NCBI RefSeq assembly: GCF_038500265.1
Contig: NZ_CP150637.1
Span: forward strand, 1,939,501 to 2,003,500
Direction of reading: 5' to 3'
Length of the DNA stretch: 64,000 nucleotides
Source of the DNA: Ignatzschineria larvae DSM 13226
GTDB taxonomy: Bacteria > Pseudomonadota > Gammaproteobacteria > Cardiobacteriales > Wohlfahrtiimonadaceae
This document shows, in pieces, positions 46,553 to 55,484 of the stretch (position 1 is its first letter; every line of letters starts with the position of its first letter). The notes under the pieces were generated by a model. That model ran no database searches. It was not told where the DNA came from and saw only the letters and a list, made by a program, of their open reading frames with translations. The translations under genes were made by a program, and so were the position numbers.

Positions 46553-47947
46553 CTACATCGCCTCATAAATTTTCTGCCCTGCAATATAGGTCGCCCTAAT
46601 AGCCCTATCATCTCCTAAAATCATCTGCACAAAGAGAGCCTCTTCTAAACTCTCCACGTAACTCATTCGATAACGAATAATCGGCGTTGAATGAAGATCT
46701 AATACTGTCAGATCCGCCTCCATTCCCGGTGCGATAGAACCAATTTTATCGGCCAATGATAACGCTTCGGCGGTTCCTTTCGAGGCCAGATAAAAACTAT
46801 GCAGAGAGGAATAAGGTGCATTATTGAGCTGTGCCGCTTTATACGCCTCATTCATAGTCTGCAATATGGAGAAAGAGGTGCCTGCCCCTACATCTGTGGC
46901 GAGCCCCACTTTTACCGGTCGATCTTTCCGTTTTGCTAATTGCACATTAAACGCACCGGAACCTAAGAAGAAATTCGAAGTCGGGCAATGCGCAATCGCC
47001 ACATTTCGTTCATGTAATCGTTGGAATTCCCGTTCCGTTAAATGCACGCCATGCCCATAGATCGCTCGATCTCGCAGAAGATGAAAGCGCTCATAGACAT
47101 CTGTATAATCAATGGCATCCGGAAATAAGGACCGTACCCAAGCAATCTCATCCCTATTTTCTGAGACATGAGATTGAATCAAGGTATCGGGAAATTCTTG
47201 TGCTAACGCGCCAACCATTTCAAGTTGTGCAACCGTAGATGTAGGCACAAATCTTGGGGTAATCACATATTCTGCTCTCCCCTTTTTATGCCACTTTTCA
47301 ATTAGCGCTTTCGATTCATCATAAGCGCGCTCCGGCGTATCGAGAAGCGCTTCAGGCGCATTTTGATCCATACAGACTTTGCCGGCCATAATACGCATAT
47401 TGTATTTCTCTGCCTCTGTAAAGAGCGCCTCTACCGATTCAGGATAGACCGTACAAAAAACAGTGGAAGAGGTTACGCCATTGCGATGTTGCTCCGTCAA
47501 GAATATTTTAGCCACTTGATCGGCATAAGCGCGATCTTGAAACTTCTGCTCCGCGACAAAAGTGTAATCATTCAGCCAATCAAGTAGCTGCTGACCATAA
47601 GAAGCAATGATCTCTGTCTGTGGATAATGCACATGACTATCGATAAACCCCGGCAAAATCAAACTATCTCGATAATGAGTAATCGCTACAACATCCTCTA
47701 AAGGTGCTATTTGTAGCAACAATTGTGAAGCCTCTCCTACAGCCACAATTTTCCCGGCTTTCATCACAATGAGCGCATCGTCTAAATATTGGTATGCCCC
47801 GTCAACCCCATATAAAAAAGGATCCCGTTGAAAGCTTAACATCGCCCCACGAAGCCCCGTTATCGGCTCTATACTCTCACCTTTATTGATGGCTTCTCTC
47901 ATCTCTTGAACGAGAACTTCTAATGATAGTTCTGCCGCTATACTCAT
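46553..47947 (-). CDS. guaD: Guanine deaminase
   Basis: Zinc amidohydrolase converting guanine to xanthine and ammonia. The 464 residues show the metal motif HVHYPQTEIIASYGQQLLDWL, the family sequence TSSTVFCTVYPES, the His in QSHVSENRDEI, HCPTSNFFLGSGAF, and the Asp in ATDVGAGTSFS. The C-terminus IGSIAPGMEADLTVLD is typical of the superfamily. It is not adjacent to xanthine dehydrogenase or a permease. Its product ammonia is of interest given the altered guaA in the same window. Confidence 0.93.
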   Translation of the reverse strand: MSIAAELSLEVLVQEMREAINKGESIEPITGLRGAMLSFQRDPFLYGVDGAYQYLDDALIVMKAGKIVAVGEASQLLLQIAPLEDVVAITHYRDSLILPGFIDSHVHYPQTEIIASYGQQLLDWLNDYTFVAEQKFQDRAYADQVAKIFLTEQHRNGVTSSTVFCTVYPESVEALFTEAEKYNMRIMAGKVCMDQNAPEALLDTPERAYDESKALIEKWHKKGRAEYVITPRFVPTSTVAQLEMVGALAQEFPDTLIQSHVSENRDEIAWVRSLFPDAIDYTDVYERFHLLRDRAIYGHGVHLTEREFQRLHERNVAIAHCPTSNFFLGSGAFNVQLAKRKDRPVKVGLATDVGAGTSFSILQTMNEAYKAAQLNNAPYSSLHSFYLASKGTAEALSLADKIGSIAPGMEADLTVLDLHSTPIIRYRMSYVESLEEALFVQMILGDDRAIRATYIAGQKIYEAM

Positions 47948-48016
47948 CTTCTTCTCACTTATATCCTGATATTTGTACTTGATATTGATACTCTATTCAC
48001 ACACCACAATCTCAAC

Positions 48017-48520
48017 TTATGCTGACCACTTTAAATGCGCAATGGCATAAGGTTCTGCTAAAAGATCACCCGGTTCCGGAATCGTCTCATCAAAAGGGGT
48101 AAATCCTCGTTTTTCAAAAAATTGGATTGCCGCTCGATTTTCTTGATACAGATCGAGATACTCTGCCTGATAATGTTCTTGTGCCGCCTTTAAGAGCGCA
48201 GATCCGATCCCTTGATGTTGATCACTTGGAAGCACCGCAAATCGCTCGATAGAATCTTCCTCAATGGCAATAAATCCCAATAAGCGTCGGCTCTCTTCAT
48301 CATAAGCGCCTAGTAAGGTTGTAATTGCCTGCAATAAGGCGGCAGTTTGTGCTTCATCCACCTTATAGAGTGATTTGCCGCAGCGCTGATTAACCGCTTC
48401 TACCGCTCTTTTCCAAATTGTCATGAGCTGATCGATCTCAGCATCTGATCGTGCTTCGATCGGCGCTAAGAAAAAAGAAAACGCCTCAGTAGAAGCGTTT
48501 GAATGATTATTTTGTTTCAT
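48017..48520 (-). CDS. GNAT-family N-acetyltransferase
   Basis: 167 residues with the GNAT fold. Acetyl-CoA motif A is seen as RFAVLPSDQHQGIGSALLKAAQE, and the following YLDLYQENRAAIQFFEKRGF is motif B. The substrate is unknown. Genes of this subtype often act on small molecules or protein N-termini. The start is ATG at 48520 (a TTG three codons upstream is in frame). It lies 69 bases downstream-to-upstream from guaD on the same strand, so the two may be cotranscribed. Confidence 0.8.
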   Translation of the reverse strand: MKQNNHSNASTEAFSFFLAPIEARSDAEIDQLMTIWKRAVEAVNQRCGKSLYKVDEAQTAALLQAITTLLGAYDEESRRLLGFIAIEEDSIERFAVLPSDQHQGIGSALLKAAQEHYQAEYLDLYQENRAAIQFFEKRGFTPFDETIPEPGDLLAEPYAIAHLKWSA

Positions 48521-48599
48521 TACGTTCAATTATCTCGTTCTTATTTTTGTTCTAATTCTGATGCTTATTTGATTTTAATGTTTATTATTCTGATATTTA

Positions 48600-49142
48600 T
48601 TAATTAGGCTCTTCTACACGCCCAGGTTTAACGGTTTCATCATATTTCTTAGCCACTTTGGAGAATTTACCCACCACAATGGCACAGATATAGGCATAAA
48701 TCGCACTTAAGACTGCCCCGATCGGTACGACGATTAAAAGCTGATAAGAGAAAGCTTGCAAGCCAAGCATCTGCGCAATCGGCTCATCAATAAAGAGCAC
48801 AAGACCGATAAAGAGAAGCAGATAGAAGAATGAGAGCACAAATCCGCGTTTCATCGCTGCCATTCTAAAGTGCTGATCGAGAGGTTGCGAGGCAAAAGCG
48901 CTCATCCAGAACCCCAACAATAACCCAAGGGGTAAAATGGCCGAGAAAGTGATAATCGAAAATGGCAAGATTTTACTTAATTGCACGGCTTCTCGTACAT
49001 GCTCTGATGCAAGAGTATGCAGAGCACCAAAGCCGATTAAATACGTAATGAGCATCAAAAGATTAAAGAGATAGAAGAAAGTCAGAATAATTCTGCCCCG
49101 TTGATTATCTTTATAAACTTGTTCTGGTTGTGTTGTCATCAT
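48600..49142 (-). CDS. Four-helix inner-membrane protein of unknown function
   Basis: 180 residues with four predicted transmembrane helices (about 20-42, 60-82, 102-122, 130-155) and charged ends (KDNQRGR; KVAKKYDETVKPGR). I do not recognise a named domain with certainty. The hydrophobic pattern resembles small DUF4870-type proteins. The start is the ATG of MMTTQPEQ at 49142 because AAGGAG lies five bases before it; nine extra codons upstream are open but unlikely. It lies upstream of the GNAT gene and could be in the same transcript. Confidence 0.55.
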   Translation of the reverse strand: MMTTQPEQVYKDNQRGRIILTFFYLFNLLMLITYLIGFGALHTLASEHVREAVQLSKILPFSIITFSAILPLGLLLGFWMSAFASQPLDQHFRMAAMKRGFVLSFFYLLLFIGLVLFIDEPIAQMLGLQAFSYQLLIVVPIGAVLSAIYAYICAIVVGKFSKVAKKYDETVKPGRVEEPN

Positions 49143-49456
49143 AAGCTCCTTTAGAGGTGTAATATCCACAATTTATGTCATAAATGATAGTGTTTTTAAT
49201 CACCATTTTAATCACCATTAATAACCTATTTATTAATTGAATTTGACAACTATTTTAGCACATTGACATTTAATAACGGGTTTATTCTGTTTGAAAAGCG
49301 ATTTAAAAATTGTTCCCTGCAACAAAAAGATTCATCGAGCAATAGGCTTTTCGTATCCAATCTCTTTCACTGCCCTAATTCCCCGGAATAAGCTATAATT
49401 TCAATACTATCACACGGCAATTGAAGATATTAATAATGAGGAAAGTAAGGTAAACG
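49143..49456. other. Divergent intergenic region before sbcD
   Basis: 314 bases, AT-rich, no gene or repeat seen. It should hold divergent promoters. Two TTGACA-like hexamers lie near 49240-49267 on the plus strand, without a convincing -10. Confidence 0.4.
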
Positions 49457-50602
49457 ATGAAGATACTCCATACTGCAGATTGGCATCTAGGCAAATTGAT
49501 TCATGGTATCTATATGACTGAGGATCAAGGCTTTCTGCTTAAGCAACTGATCGATCATATTGAAAAAGAGCGGCCTGATCTCATTATTATCGCCGGCGAT
49601 ATTTATGATCGTGCCATCCCACCGGTTGAAGCCATTGAACTCTTAAATCATTTCCTCAATCGTGTGACGTTAGAATTCAATATTCCCATTATCGCTATTA
49701 CCGGCAATCACGATAGCCCCAAACGCTTGCAATTTGGGAATGATTTCCTTCAAGCCAAACAGTGTTACCTTATCACCGAATTAGATCCGGCTTTTAAACC
49801 AATCGTACTCTTTGATCAATTTGGCGAGATCCATTTTTATCCTATTCCCTACTTAGAGCCCGCTATTGTTCGCCACACATTGCAAGATCCTTCCATCACC
49901 GATCACGATAGTGCACTTCAAGCGATCGTGACCAAAATTGAAGAACAATACGACCCCAATGTTCGAAATGTGCTTATTTTACATGCCTTTGTGACCCATT
50001 CCTCCTCCCCAGAGAAACAGACTTCAGATTCAGAAAGACCGCTTTCGATTGGGGGCAGTGAATATGTCTCTGCTGAATATCTCGATATTTTTGATTATGT
50101 GGCGCTAGGTCATCTCCACCAAGCTCACTATATTAAAGATCAACGTATCCAATATTCTGGCTCGCTACTCAAATACTCACAATCTGAAGCCAATCATCGC
50201 AAAGCTATTTTAGAGATCGAACTCAATCAAAAAGGTGAGCTCACCATTGAAAAATGCTTTTTAACACCTCGGCGCGATCTTCGGGAAGTGAAAGGCTACT
50301 TGAAAGAGATTCTGCAAATGACGATGAGTGAGGATTACTATTTTGTTACATTACTCGATGAAACGCCGGTTCTACAGCCGATGGAACAGATTCGTACCGT
50401 ATTTCCTAATGCAATGCATATCCAGCGTATTCCCCAAAATACGCCATTGTTTCACAAGAAACATTTCGACACTTCGCAAACAACACGAGAAGATGATCTC
50501 ACCCTATTTAAGGGCTTTTATCGAACACTTCTCGATAAAGAACCTGACCCTGAGACATTACAGATCTTTGCCGATGCGATTCAACATAGCGATAAAATAT
50601 AA
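49457..50602 (+). CDS. sbcD: Nuclease SbcCD subunit D (Mre11-like)
   Basis: Mn2+-dependent exo/endonuclease subunit of the SbcCD complex, which cuts hairpin and palindromic DNA at replication forks. The 381 residues show the phosphoesterase motifs ILHTADWHLGK, IIAGDIYDRAIPP, ITGNHDSPKRL, ILHAFVTH and ALGHLHQAH. Twelve bases separate it from sbcC, with the SD for sbcC in the gap, so the two form an operon. Confidence 0.95.
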   Translation: MKILHTADWHLGKLIHGIYMTEDQGFLLKQLIDHIEKERPDLIIIAGDIYDRAIPPVEAIELLNHFLNRVTLEFNIPIIAITGNHDSPKRLQFGNDFLQAKQCYLITELDPAFKPIVLFDQFGEIHFYPIPYLEPAIVRHTLQDPSITDHDSALQAIVTKIEEQYDPNVRNVLILHAFVTHSSSPEKQTSDSERPLSIGGSEYVSAEYLDIFDYVALGHLHQAHYIKDQRIQYSGSLLKYSQSEANHRKAILEIELNQKGELTIEKCFLTPRRDLREVKGYLKEILQMTMSEDYYFVTLLDETPVLQPMEQIRTVFPNAMHIQRIPQNTPLFHKKHFDTSQTTREDDLTLFKGFYRTLLDKEPDPETLQIFADAIQHSDKI

Positions 50603-50614
50603 AGGAGAATCGGT

Positions 50615-53600
50615 ATGCGCCCTATCCAATTAACATTAACTGCATTTGGCCCTTATCAAGGGAGAGAAGTGATCGATTTTCGTAAACTTGCACCTCACGA
50701 TCTCTTTGTGATTTCCGGGAAAACCGGTGCCGGCAAAACATCGATTTTTGATGGCATCTCTTATGCACTCTTTGGGGAAGCGAGCGGTGCTGACCGTAAA
50801 GATGCAACCTTGTCACTTCGCAGTGATTTTGCGAGCGATCAAGAGCCGACAACGGCGGAATTGATTTTTGAACTCCGAGGAAAGCAGTATCGTATCTTCC
50901 GGCAACTACCTTATCTCAAAAGTGGGAATAAAACACTGACACAAGGTAAAGCAGAGATATATGCACTCAATAATACGGGTGATCAAGATGATCTTTTTGC
51001 CGAAACCCCCTTAGTGGAACGGCAAATTCCCAATATGGTTAACCCTAAGATCGAGGCATTACTTGGTTTAAATCGAGATCAATTTAATCAGCTCGTGATG
51101 CTTCCTCAGGGGGAATATCAGCGCTTTTTAACCTCTAAAACTGCTGATAAAGAGGCGATTTTACGTACAGTCTTTAATACTGAAAAGTATCAAAATGTCG
51201 TTGAAAACCTCAAATTAAAAGCCGATCAGTCACAAAAATCGGTCATCAAACTGCAAGCCCATTATAACTCACTGATTCAATCTATTTATCAACAACTTCC
51301 AGTTCGCGAGTCTCCCTTTTTTCAGTTCTTCCAAGAAGAAGCTGAGCTGCAAATCAATAGTTATCAAGCCATTGAAGGTTTAGAAGCAGAGAGCCTCTTT
51401 TACCAAGAGAAAGTCAAAGCCATTACCGGCGATATTATGACTCAAAAGCAAAAACTCGATGTGCAGAAACAGACATTACTCAATACCCAAAATATCAATG
51501 AGAAATTTCAAGCCTTAGCGAATGCTCAACAAGATTTTGATAACTTAAATGCACAACAAGTAGAGATTAATAGACTGAAAAATGAGATTTCATTGGCTGA
51601 AAAAGCGTTATCTATGGAGAAGTTTGCCCATGAAGTTTTTCGCTTACGACAAGAGAAGCAGGATACCGAAAATCATCTTTCAGCGGCAAAACAGCAACTC
51701 ACTGAAGTGCAAAAAAATCACCAACATGCAACGGAGCAATATCAAGAAGCCCAAGAGAAAGAGGCTGAAATACTTGCATTAAGCGAAGAGATCACCCTGC
51801 TTGAGAGCCGAAAAAGAGACGTTGAAATGCTCGACGATCTGCAAGCTACGGTTATAAGGACTCAAAAAAAGAGTGCGCAACTTCAGCAAAACATTAGCCA
51901 TTTACAACAAGAAATCACCACAAAGCAATCAGAAAAAAATAGGCTACAGGATGCCGTTAGAGAAGCTGAAACCATTAGCCACCCTATTGCCATTTATCAA
52001 CAATTACAGAGCTATTTAGAGCAACTAGCAAAGTTATCCGCAAAACAAGCAGAACAAAAGCAGGCACTCATTACGGCTAATGAGAAAAAACAACAAAAAT
52101 CGATCACACTGCAAGCAGCAAAAGAAGCAAGAGAAAGCGCTGCCATAAAATTCTATCAAGAACAAGCGGTGAATCTTGCATACACTTTAAAAGAGTTCGA
52201 ACCCTGCCCTGTATGCGGTAGCATCGAGCATCCGCAAAAAGCAGAGGCTCATCATTCGCAAATCCTTGGAGATCATGCTCAAAATCCTCAAGCCGGTTTT
52301 GATAGCGCCAATGAAGCTTTAAGTCTAGCGCAACGAGAATATGATCAAGCAGTTCATCGCGCTCAAGAGATACTTGCAAATATTGAAAGTATCGAGCAAG
52401 AGATCTATCAAGCATGGCAAACAGTGCGCTACTTCGCAAACAGAGAAGCACAATATATTGCACCGCTCACCTTAGAACTTAACGCGGAAGCAATGACAAC
52501 GTCTGTCATAGAAACTAACAGCAATAAGGTGGCATTAGCGCTTAAAAAGGGACAAACATATTGGCAGTCATTACAGACTTTACGCTCAGAGATTAGCGCA
52601 ATTGAGCTGTTAATCACACAACAACAGTCAGAACTTGAAGTGCTGAAAGAATCCCATCAGACTGAAAAAACACGATTAACAGAAGCCCAAAGCGCCTTAA
52701 CCCAAATTTTACAACATATCCCGGAAAGCCTCCGGGATTCCACTGCCTATCAAACACATTTAGGCGCACAAAAATCACGACTCACAACCCTCAAAAACCG
52801 CTTAAAAGAAGCCGAAAAAAACCTCCAAGAAACAGCACAACAAGGTGCACTTGCCGCTCAAAGCGTTGAGCAATATCAAGCGCAAAAAGCAAAAATTATC
52901 ACGAGTTTAGAAAAAGCAGAATGCGCTTTCCAAGAAGTGCTTCTCAATGCCTCATGGATAATAGAATGCCGACAAACAACTACGGAAGACGAGGAGAGTG
53001 AGGGACGGGAAGGAAGTCAGTCTGCTGATGAAACGCAATTTCTGCAAGCACAAAAACTGATTCCTAAGCTTTCAGATAATCGGCAGGTAGTCGAAAAATT
53101 TACTCAACGTTATCTATTAACACAGGAAAAGGTCAAAACATTAACGTCAGAGTTAAAAGATCAAAAACCCCAAGATATTATTGAACTTGAGAACAAGGTG
53201 CAAGAACAGGAGCTCAAGCTTGAAACAATGCAACATACCCTTTTAACCCATCAGCAATATATTCAAAATATTGCCCAGACGATTGAAAACATTAAAGCAC
53301 AAGCTCAAGCCCTAGAATCAGCCCGTTCAATCCATGAAAAAACCGTAGAAGTATATGACCTGGTTCGAGGACAAAATCGGCACCGTATCTCATTAGAGCG
53401 TTTTATTCTCATTGAGTATTTCGAGATGATTATTCATGCCGCGAATATTCGCCTAGAACAGATGACCCATGGTCAATTTCAGTTTATTCGCTCCGAAGAG
53501 ATTGCGTCTAGAAATGTGCAAAGTGGTCTTGATCTTAATGTTTACGATGCCTACACCGGTGAAAACCGAGATGTGAAAACCCTATCCGGTGGGGAAAAAT

Positions 53601-53878
53601 TTAAGGCCTCTCTGAGTCTTTCTCTCGGTATGGCCGATGTGATTCAAGCCCATAAAGGAGGGATTTCGATCGAAACGCTCTTTATTGATGAAGGCTTCGG
53701 GGCACTCGATGAAGAATCGCTACTGCAAGCCATTGATGTACTCATTGCACTACAAGCCTCCGGTAGAATGATCGGGGTGATCTCTCACGTTGAAGAGCTC
53801 AAGCAGACATTGCCGGCGCGGATAGAGGTTATAAAAACACGAGGCGGAACAAGCCAAACAAATATTATAATCAAATAA
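50615..53878 (+). CDS. sbcC: Nuclease SbcCD subunit C (Rad50-like ATPase)
   Basis: SMC-like ATPase, 1,087 residues. The Walker A is ISGKTGAGKTSIFDGISYALFG near residue 33. Long coiled coils at about 190-500 and 570-890 flank the zinc hook CPVCGS near residue 528. The C-terminal half has the signature TLSGGEKFKASLSLSLGMADV and Walker B TLFIDEGFGALDEESL. SD AAAGGAG. The long Gln/Lys/Glu-rich coiled coils explain the base bias of this stretch. Confidence 0.95.
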   Translation: MRPIQLTLTAFGPYQGREVIDFRKLAPHDLFVISGKTGAGKTSIFDGISYALFGEASGADRKDATLSLRSDFASDQEPTTAELIFELRGKQYRIFRQLPYLKSGNKTLTQGKAEIYALNNTGDQDDLFAETPLVERQIPNMVNPKIEALLGLNRDQFNQLVMLPQGEYQRFLTSKTADKEAILRTVFNTEKYQNVVENLKLKADQSQKSVIKLQAHYNSLIQSIYQQLPVRESPFFQFFQEEAELQINSYQAIEGLEAESLFYQEKVKAITGDIMTQKQKLDVQKQTLLNTQNINEKFQALANAQQDFDNLNAQQVEINRLKNEISLAEKALSMEKFAHEVFRLRQEKQDTENHLSAAKQQLTEVQKNHQHATEQYQEAQEKEAEILALSEEITLLESRKRDVEMLDDLQATVIRTQKKSAQLQQNISHLQQEITTKQSEKNRLQDAVREAETISHPIAIYQQLQSYLEQLAKLSAKQAEQKQALITANEKKQQKSITLQAAKEARESAAIKFYQEQAVNLAYTLKEFEPCPVCGSIEHPQKAEAHHSQILGDHAQNPQAGFDSANEALSLAQREYDQAVHRAQEILANIESIEQEIYQAWQTVRYFANREAQYIAPLTLELNAEAMTTSVIETNSNKVALALKKGQTYWQSLQTLRSEISAIELLITQQQSELEVLKESHQTEKTRLTEAQSALTQILQHIPESLRDSTAYQTHLGAQKSRLTTLKNRLKEAEKNLQETAQQGALAAQSVEQYQAQKAKIITSLEKAECAFQEVLLNASWIIECRQTTTEDEESEGREGSQSADETQFLQAQKLIPKLSDNRQVVEKFTQRYLLTQEKVKTLTSELKDQKPQDIIELENKVQEQELKLETMQHTLLTHQQYIQNIAQTIENIKAQAQALESARSIHEKTVEVYDLVRGQNRHRISLERFILIEYFEMIIHAANIRLEQMTHGQFQFIRSEEIASRNVQSGLDLNVYDAYTGENRDVKTLSGGEKFKASLSLSLGMADVIQAHKGGISIETLFIDEGFGALDEESLLQAIDVLIALQASGRMIGVISHVEELKQTLPARIEVIKTRGGTSQTNIIIK

Positions 53879-53951
53879 TACTCTTCAAGATGATAATGAA
53901 ATGAGCCTCCATTATCTATCTAATTGATTTAATCAATCTACTGATACTTGA

Positions 53952-53983
53952 AAAGGGATAGCTTTAATGGCAACCATCCCTTT
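53952..53983 (+). terminator. Possible terminator downstream of sbcC
   Basis: Stem AAAGGGAT / ATCCCTTT with a 16-base loop, followed by CTATG. The T tract is weak. It lies between convergent sbcC and the DUF4190-like gene. Confidence 0.45.
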
Positions 53984-54046
53984 CTATGAGTATTCGTAAT
54001 GCGGTGAAATACCTCAGATATTGAGTTAAATTTTCATCTTAAAATT

Positions 54047-54550
54047 TTACCATAAGAAACTTAATGAAGGATTACTCACACCCGCTAACAGTAACATATA
54101 GTAATTGATAGCAACAATCACGACTAAAGAGATGATACTAATTAGTAATCCGACAATCGCAAGTCCTCTAGGTTTTTGTGTTAATCCTACTAATGAGAGA
54201 ATAAGACCTGTAAACCAGCCAAGCCAACCTAAAATAGGGAACCAGCCTGCAAATAGTGAAATTAATGCCACAATCAACCCTATTAAGCCGATCGTATTTG
54301 TTGCAGCTGCCAATTTGGGCAATGTAGACCTCGGATAGCCCTCAGACAGATCCTTGCCTCTATTTATATTGGGTACAGAATGAGGCACATGGCTCTGCGG
54401 CTGTTGTTTTTGTATTTGAGCCGGGGTATTTTGTGAGTCAACAGCATTCTCAACTGAAACCATTCCTTTTGAACCAATACGATGGAAGTTATCTTTGACT
54501 AATGGCTCATCATCAAGCATTACAGCACGATCTTTTGTCTCTTCTATCAT
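54047..54550 (-). CDS. Small membrane protein, DUF4190-like
   Basis: 167 residues. The N-terminal 85 are hydrophilic and Pro/Gln-rich (QIQKQQPQSHVPHSVP). The C-terminal half has two to three hydrophobic segments: NTIGLIGLIVALISLFAGWFP, WLGWFTGLILSLVGLTQKPRGLAIVGLLISIISL and a last short helix. The GLxLSLVGLxxKPRGLAIxGL pattern is typical of DUF4190-type proteins. The function is unknown. The start is ATG at 54550 with AAAGG nine bases upstream. Confidence 0.6.
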   Translation of the reverse strand: MIEETKDRAVMLDDEPLVKDNFHRIGSKGMVSVENAVDSQNTPAQIQKQQPQSHVPHSVPNINRGKDLSEGYPRSTLPKLAAATNTIGLIGLIVALISLFAGWFPILGWLGWFTGLILSLVGLTQKPRGLAIVGLLISIISLVVIVAINYYMLLLAGVSNPSLSFLW

Positions 54551-54942
54551 TATAAGCATCCTTTCATAGATTGAAATAGATCTCTGTCATAGATTTCATA
54601 GCAGATCTCATCGAGAACATCGCTTAGCCAAGTAGATCTATTTAAGAGATTTTAAGGGAAATATTAATCATTAAATTCATCCTTAATTTGTGACAACAAT
54701 GTTAAATTAAATCCTTAAAAAATCATAGATAAACAATGTAAAGATCTCGCTATAATCAGCCATAATCAACAATAATATTATTGATATATCTTCAAATGTT
54801 TTTTAATATCTTGAACCTTGAAAAAGCGTAAATTCCCATCTAATTATTTTTATGATTGAAGGCTAGGCAATGGAAAGAACACCTAACCTCACAAGCAATA
54901 TGCTAAAATAACGATCATTTATTCATCTTGAGATTAACTGTT
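54551..54942. other. Divergent intergenic region between the DUF4190-like and RDD genes
   Basis: 392 bases, AT-rich, no ORF, tRNA or repeat recognised. It presumably carries two divergent promoters. Confidence 0.4.
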
Positions 54943-55383
54943 ATGATCACTTACCCTCGTGCACAGTTGCATCGCCGACTTGGTGCGCTTTTATACGATA
55001 TTCTCTGCATTGTTGCCCTTGAAATGGTTGTGGGTGCGATCTTCTTACTCTTTAATAGTGGAGAAGCCATTACTCAAGGACACCCACTCTATAAAGCGCA
55101 GCAGACCTGTTTTGCCATTGTTCCCTTTCTCTACTTTATATTCTTTTGGCTAAGAGACGCGCATACGACCGGCATGCGTGCTTGGCGATTACGGATTCAA
55201 ACACTCGATGAGAAGCCTATTACTGCACCTAAAGCCATTATTCGCCTCTTTTGTGCCATATTAAGTTGGATTCCTTTCGGTTTAGGTTATTGGTGGATTT
55301 TAGTCTCACCGACAAGGCTTGCTTGGCATGATCGGCTCTCAGGAACCGAAATTATTCAGTTACCGAAAAAACCAAAAAAATAG
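54943..55383 (+). CDS. RDD-family membrane protein
   Basis: 146 residues. It contains the RDD signature: RLGALLYDILCIVAL (Arg and Asp), FLRD-type FFWLRDAHTTGMRAWRLRI (second and third), and the C-terminal RLAWHDRLSGTEII. Two to three transmembrane segments are seen. RDD proteins have been linked to Na+/H+ or solute movement in some bacteria, but the role here is unknown. The start is ATG at 54943 (a TTG five codons earlier is open). It lies 101 bases before mfd. Confidence 0.8.
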   Translation: MITYPRAQLHRRLGALLYDILCIVALEMVVGAIFLLFNSGEAITQGHPLYKAQQTCFAIVPFLYFIFFWLRDAHTTGMRAWRLRIQTLDEKPITAPKAIIRLFCAILSWIPFGLGYWWILVSPTRLAWHDRLSGTEIIQLPKKPKK

Positions 55384-55484
55384 TGCGGTACATACGATAG
55401 CGATCTTTTAATCATATCGTTCCTAATCACCTACCCCAATCCACTCATACGACTCTATATTCATCTTCACAAAAACTCTATCCT